Shown piece by piece: positions 5,330 to 8,310 of a DNA stretch of 8,310 bases; within the stretch, counting starts at the first letter, position 1, and each line of letters starts with the position of its first letter. A model generated the notes under the pieces. That model was not told the origin of the DNA and did no database searches. It saw nothing but the letters and a program-made list of their open reading frames with translations. A program made the translations under genes and the position numbers. The stretch comes from Propionibacteriaceae bacterium (GTDB lineage: Bacteria; Actinomycetota; Actinomycetes; Propionibacteriales; Propionibacteriaceae). The stretch lies in the NCBI GenBank assembly GCA_030544185.1, contig JAUNRO010000132.1, forward strand, positions 1-8,310. The letters run 5' to 3'.

Positions 5330-7870
5330 CTATCTGCCCGGCAGCAACTCGAGCCGGTCGACGGCGGCATCCTCCACGCGAGGCCGGGTGAACACCCAGG
5401 GCTGCAGCTCGTTGCGGGCCATGAGCGGCAGCTGATCGGCATAATTCGGATGGAACGGGTGCCCGGACTGGCCCGACAGGTTCACCCAGATCGAGCGGTC
5501 GAGATCGGCCAGGTCGACGACCATCTTCAGCACCGGGCCGTGGGTCACCTCGAAGCCCCAGTCGCGATCGCGGACCGACCAGGCCGCCACGACCTCCGAG
5601 CCACCCCCGACCGGCTCGTCACCGCGGTTGAACAGCGCCTCGACCACCTCGATCCCCGACGAGCCGAGGGTCTGGTGGCGCAGGCGCAGGCGATGGCTGT
5701 GCCCCCAGGTCCAGTGGACCGGGTCACGGCTGCGCAGCACCGTCGCATCGCGCCGGGCGTGAGTCAGGGCCCGGTCGATGATGTCGTCCCGGTCCTCCAC
5801 CACGGTGGTCGTCTTGTCGTCCCACCATTCGTTGTTGGGTTCGCGGAGGAGCTCGGCGACGACGCCATACCAGCGCCCGCTCGTCGCCGTGCGCAGCTCC
5901 TCGGGGATCTCGTCGTCGAACGTGAGCTGCACGATGTGCTTCATCACCAGGTTGAAATAGAACGCGCCGGCGGATTCCGGATCCGAGTTCATGTCCCAGT
6001 CGGCGAGCACCTGCTGGCCGTCGCGGACCCAGGCCTCGCTGGGGGTGACCTCCAGCAGGCTCGGCACGATCAGCTCCGCATAGCGCACGGTCGTGTCGTC
6101 GAAGATCTCCGCGGCGGTCTGCGGGGTGAGCGGCTCCGCCCGCGCGTTGAGGTTGTCGAGGATCTGCTGGCTGCGCCAGCCCTGGGAGTACGCCGAGCCG
6201 AGCGGGTGGGGATAGCTGGCGATCACCTGCTGATTGGCGGCCACCACGAACCCCTCGGGCGGGTTGTAGGCGAACGGCAGCTCGTCGAACTCGATCATGC
6301 GATCCCAGCCGTACGCCGGGTCCCAGCCGGGCACCGGCAGCGTGCCGTCGCCCTGGCGGCGGATCGGGATGTCGCCGGGCAACTGATAGCCGATGTTGCC
6401 GGAGGTATCGGCATAGATCAGGTTCTGCGAGGGCGCGGCCAGCAGGCGCGCGGCGGCGCGGAACTCCTCGAAGTTGGTTGCCCGGTTGAGCTCGAAGATG
6501 GCCTCGACCGACCGCGAGGGCAGCAGGGCGGCCCATTTCAGCGCCACAGCGGTCTCAACGCCCGGCGTGCTGTTGAGCCAGGCCACCTGATCGCGGGCCG
6601 CCGCGTCGACATCGGACAGCAGTGGGCCGTTGGATGTCTCCCGGATCGTGATCGTGCGATCCTCGCCGTCGGCGACGCGCAGCGTCTCGGTGCGCTCCAT
6701 CAGCGGTGTCCACTCGTCCCCCCGCCGGACGTTGTCGCCGCGGATCTGTTCGATCACGAGGTCCTGGGTGTCCACATAGGGGGTGGTGAGGCCCCACGCG
6801 ATGTGGGCGTTGTGGCCGATGATGACACCGGGCATCCCGGCGAAGCTGAAGCCGCTGACGTCGAACGGGCACTCCGCGGTGACCGTGCGGCAGTGCAGGC
6901 CGGCCTGCGTGAACGCGCCCGGGATGCCGACCGCGAGGTGCGGGTCGTTGGCGAGGATCGGCTGTCCACTCGCGGTGCGCTCCCCCGAGACGACCCACGA
7001 GTTCGAGCCGACCGTCCCCGCAGTGCCCGTGGCCAGCCAGTCCGCCGCCGCCTCCTGGCCCCGCGCGACCGAACGCAACGCCGCGACCGCCTCGGGCGTA
7101 CTCACCGAGGGAACCCACTCCGGCGCCGCCCGGGACTGGCCGGCCACCGCCGGATCGAACGCCCCGTCCGCGACCTGGCCACCGCTCACGATCGGACGAA
7201 ACACCTCCGGATCGAAGTGCGGCTGGATCGAGCGGGCCCGCTGCTCACCGATCGTGGCCGTCAGCGCGGCGAGCTCGATCTCGTTGCTGAGGTTCGATCC
7301 CGTGTCCCACGCCATGATCTTGAGCCAGGCGATCGAGTCGACCGCGGTCCACGGCTCCGGCACATAGGACAATCCCTGCAGCCCCAGCACCGCATATTCC
7401 AGCGAAAGGTCGTTGGCCGAACGGGTGTCGATATAGGCGTTGACCCCATCGGCGTACGCCTCCAGATAGCGCCGGTGACGAGCGCTGAGAAGTTCGAGTT
7501 CCTGCTCGGCCACGCGCCTCATCCCGAGCGTGCGCAGATAGGTGTCGGTGGCGACCTGGGACTCGCCGAACAGCTCCGACAGCCGCCCGCCGGTGATATG
7601 GCGGCGCACGTCCATCTCGAAGAACCGGTCCTGGGCGTGGACGAAGCCCTGGGCTGCGAACAGGTCCTCCGGGGTGTCGGCATAGATCTGGGGAATACCC
7701 CGGGCGTCCCGCAGCACCTCCACGGCGCGGTTGAGCGGTCCGACCTGGATCACGCCCGCGGTCTGGGGGAAGGCAGCGCGCGCGGTCACCACGGCGAAGC
7801 TCGCCAACCCGGCGAGCACCAGGATCAGCGTGATCGCGGTGACCAGCGTCCAACGCGGCAGCGCCTTCAT
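5330..7870 (-). CDS. Penicillin acylase family (S45) Ntn-hydrolase, exported or membrane-anchored
   Basis: This 846-residue protein is a peptidase family S45 amidohydrolase precursor, a self-processing N-terminal-nucleophile enzyme. A basic N terminus and hydrophobic helix (about 8-30, ending TARAAF) form a signal peptide or anchor. The A-chain region has VEVLRDARGIPQIYADTPEDL (50-70) and GFVHAQDRFFEMD (75-87). The processing site is at GTVGSNSWVVSG (285-296), so Ser289 should be the new B-chain N terminus and nucleophile. Further family marks are LANDPHL (306-312), GHNAHIAWG (352-360), ALKWAAL (443-449), LNRATNFEEF (461-470, conserved Asn region) and NLIYADTSGNIGY (483-495). Two Cys (327, 334) in the B chain could form a small disulfide loop outside the cell. 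ATG 7870 has a strong purine-rich ribosome site (GGAAGGGGGA, 7882-7873). The family acts on beta-lactams, acyl-homoserine lactones and other acyl amides; the substrate here is unknown. Confidence 0.92.
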   Translation of the reverse strand: MKALPRWTLVTAITLILVLAGLASFAVVTARAAFPQTAGVIQVGPLNRAVEVLRDARGIPQIYADTPEDLFAAQGFVHAQDRFFEMDVRRHITGGRLSELFGESQVATDTYLRTLGMRRVAEQELELLSARHRRYLEAYADGVNAYIDTRSANDLSLEYAVLGLQGLSYVPEPWTAVDSIAWLKIMAWDTGSNLSNEIELAALTATIGEQRARSIQPHFDPEVFRPIVSGGQVADGAFDPAVAGQSRAAPEWVPSVSTPEAVAALRSVARGQEAAADWLATGTAGTVGSNSWVVSGERTASGQPILANDPHLAVGIPGAFTQAGLHCRTVTAECPFDVSGFSFAGMPGVIIGHNAHIAWGLTTPYVDTQDLVIEQIRGDNVRRGDEWTPLMERTETLRVADGEDRTITIRETSNGPLLSDVDAAARDQVAWLNSTPGVETAVALKWAALLPSRSVEAIFELNRATNFEEFRAAARLLAAPSQNLIYADTSGNIGYQLPGDIPIRRQGDGTLPVPGWDPAYGWDRMIEFDELPFAYNPPEGFVVAANQQVIASYPHPLGSAYSQGWRSQQILDNLNARAEPLTPQTAAEIFDDTTVRYAELIVPSLLEVTPSEAWVRDGQQVLADWDMNSDPESAGAFYFNLVMKHIVQLTFDDEIPEELRTATSGRWYGVVAELLREPNNEWWDDKTTTVVEDRDDIIDRALTHARRDATVLRSRDPVHWTWGHSHRLRLRHQTLGSSGIEVVEALFNRGDEPVGGGSEVVAAWSVRDRDWGFEVTHGPVLKMVVDLADLDRSIWVNLSGQSGHPFHPNYADQLPLMARNELQPWVFTRPRVEDAAVDRLELLPGR

Positions 7871-7891
7871 CGTCCCCCTTCCGACAGCACG

Positions 7892-7924
7892 TTGACGACG
7901 TTACCGTTTAGCAGTCGCTATGCT
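7892..7924 (+). promoter_or_regulatory. Candidate promoter of the Ruc-like zinc-ribbon gene
   Basis: TTGACG (7892-7897) is a good -35 hexamer. TATGCT (7919-7924) is a good TANNNT -10, but the gap is 21 bases; with a normal 17-18-base gap the -10 would be the poorer TCGCTA or CGCTAT (7915-7921). Either way the -10 lies in or beside the CIRCE spacer, the usual position for HrcA to block RNA polymerase. The transcript would start near 7930 with a leader of about 45 bases and a weak purine-rich ribosome site (GAAGAGAG, 7964-7971). Confidence 0.45.
7898..7903 (-). promoter_or_regulatory. Candidate -10 box for the penicillin acylase gene
   Basis: The minus strand reads TAACGT at 7903-7898, about 27 bases before the acylase ATG. 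A start around 7891 would leave a 20-base leader that includes the purine-rich ribosome site. The matching -35 position (around 7921-7926) falls within CIRCE and shows only CAAGCA, a weak match. Confidence 0.35.
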
Positions 7925-7934
7925 TGAGTGCCAG
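7908..7934. promoter_or_regulatory. CIRCE operator (HrcA binding site)
   Basis: The element reads TTAGCAGTC, a nine-base spacer, then GAGTGCCAG. Against the CIRCE consensus TTAGCACTC-N9-GAGTGCTAA this is 8 of 9 in the left arm and 7 of 9 in the right arm, with the exact nine-base spacing. CIRCE is the operator for the heat-shock repressor HrcA, usually in front of groESL or dnaK. Here it sits 42 bases before the zinc-ribbon gene start and 37 bases upstream of the divergent acylase ATG. It overlaps the likely plus-strand promoter, so repression of the zinc-ribbon gene at normal temperature is the simplest reading. Confidence 0.82.
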
Positions 7935-7976
7935 CGCGCGGTTGTGGTGCGCGGAGCCGGCCCGAAGAGAGTATGC

Positions 7977-8310
7977 ATGCCCACCTATCAGTACCGCTGC
8001 AAGGATTGTGACAGCGAGCTCGAGGTTGTCCAGAAGTTCACCGACGACGCGCTGACCGAGTGTCCGACGTGCGAGGGCGGACAGCTGCGCAAGGTGTTCA
8101 ACGCCGTGGGCGTGGTGTTCAAGGGCTCAGGGTTCTATCGCACCGACTCGCGGACGAAGGACAAGTCGGGCACCGCCGGGAGTGGATCGTCCAGCGGGTC
8201 GGACGGCAAGGCGGCCTCGGACTCCGCCAGCGGCGCGAGCACGTCGGGCACCAGTTCCAGCGGTGACGGCGGCAGCGCTGGCGGATCGAATACCGGCGGA
8301 TCGAGGACCG
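7977..8310 (+). CDS. FmdB-type zinc-ribbon protein, Ruc-like redox chaperone candidate (partial)
   Basis: The reading frame starts at ATG 7977 (MPTYQYRCKDCDSE) and is open to the window end, 111 codons without a stop, so the C terminus is missing. Residues 1-55 are an FmdB/CxxC_CxxC regulatory-type zinc ribbon with C8, C11, C29 and C32 in CKDC and CPTC, followed by VFNAVGVVFKGSGFYRTDSR (42-61), a well conserved end of the domain. From about residue 62 the chain is almost only Gly, Ser, Thr, Ala and Asp and should be disordered. This plan matches M. tuberculosis Rv0991c (Ruc), described as an oxidation-activated chaperone with an unstructured tail that works with DnaK and is co-regulated with hsp60/hsp70. 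The CIRCE operator upstream supports the same role. The four Cys would be the redox switch and zinc ligands. A second, out-of-frame ATG at 7973 overlaps the start. Confidence 0.9.
   Translation, partial: MPTYQYRCKDCDSELEVVQKFTDDALTECPTCEGGQLRKVFNAVGVVFKGSGFYRTDSRTKDKSGTAGSGSSSGSDGKAASDSASGASTSGTSSSGDGGSAGGSNTGGSRT
8280..8309 (+). repeat. Two 15-base tandem repeats in the Gly/Ser tail of the zinc-ribbon gene
   Basis: GGCGGATCGAATACC (8280-8294) is followed directly by GGCGGATCGAGGACC (8295-8309), 13 of 15 bases equal. In frame they encode GGSNT and GGSRT. The array reaches the window edge and may go on, so tail length could vary between strains by repeat slippage. Confidence 0.7.

Noticed and set aside
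5319..5340. GC-rich GGCCGGC palindrome at the convergent junction of cyclo-ligase and acylase as a terminator
   Set aside because: The palindrome is very short, has no loop-forming stem of useful length and no T-run on either strand.
5450..7927. An 825-codon open frame on the plus strand opposite the penicillin acylase gene
   Set aside because: It is rich in Arg, His, Gly and Asp with no recognisable domain and mirrors the codon bias of the acylase gene; the minus-strand protein carries full S45 motifs.
7973..8011. Small overlapping frame from the out-of-frame ATG just before the zinc-ribbon start
   Set aside because: It encodes only 12 residues before a TGA and lacks its own ribosome site; a regulatory role would be pure speculation.

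Overview
The window is high-GC, densely packed DNA with actinobacterial character. It has frequent GTG starts, TANNNT-type -10 boxes placed so close to start codons that several mRNAs look leaderless, and a gene order closely resembling the Mycobacterium tuberculosis Rv0991c-Rv0996 neighbourhood (FmdB-type zinc ribbon, 5-formyl-THF cyclo-ligase, MoeA, RimJ, small membrane protein). It differs from that order, as I recall it, by having moaC and a mogA/moaB gene between moeA and rimJ, an S45 penicillin-acylase gene between the zinc-ribbon gene and the cyclo-ligase gene, and no galU beside moeA. Genus cannot be fixed from sequence alone; a non-mycobacterial actinobacterium, perhaps Propionibacteriales, is a guess.

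Layout. Positions 1-55 hold the 5' part of a minus-strand tRNA-Ala(CGC), cut by the window edge. On the minus strand follow a GNAT acetyltransferase (146-904) and a three-helix membrane protein resembling the corynebacterial Glp receptor GlpR (926-1690). Next comes a tightly coupled minus-strand operon transcribed moeA/glp (3351-4673) > moaC (2879-3358) > mogA/moaB (2398-2886) > rimJ-like (1766-2389), with two 8-base overlaps. On the plus strand, diverging from moeA across only 18 bases, is 5-formyltetrahydrofolate cyclo-ligase (4692-5321). It converges on a large minus-strand penicillin acylase family hydrolase (5330-7870). Diverging from the acylase on the plus strand is an FmdB/Ruc-type zinc-ribbon protein with a Gly/Ser-rich tail (7977 to window end, partial).

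How it fits together. The moeA-moaC-mogA set supplies several steps of molybdenum cofactor synthesis (cPMP formation, MPT adenylylation, Mo insertion). The same MoeA-like protein together with the GlpR-like membrane protein may also be a gephyrin-like division module of the kind described in corynebacteria. The zinc-ribbon gene has a near-perfect CIRCE operator (7908-7934) just upstream, so it is probably HrcA-repressed and heat-induced, as recalled for M. tuberculosis Rv0991c (Ruc). The same operator also sits in the upstream region of the divergent acylase.

The most notable non-coding signals are the CIRCE element, the symmetric TANNNTA bidirectional promoter between moeA and the cyclo-ligase gene with two predicted leaderless starts, and a third leaderless-type promoter at the GTG of the GlpR-like gene. 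No intergenic stretch exceeds 300 bases. No phage, insertion-sequence, CRISPR or defence genes were seen.
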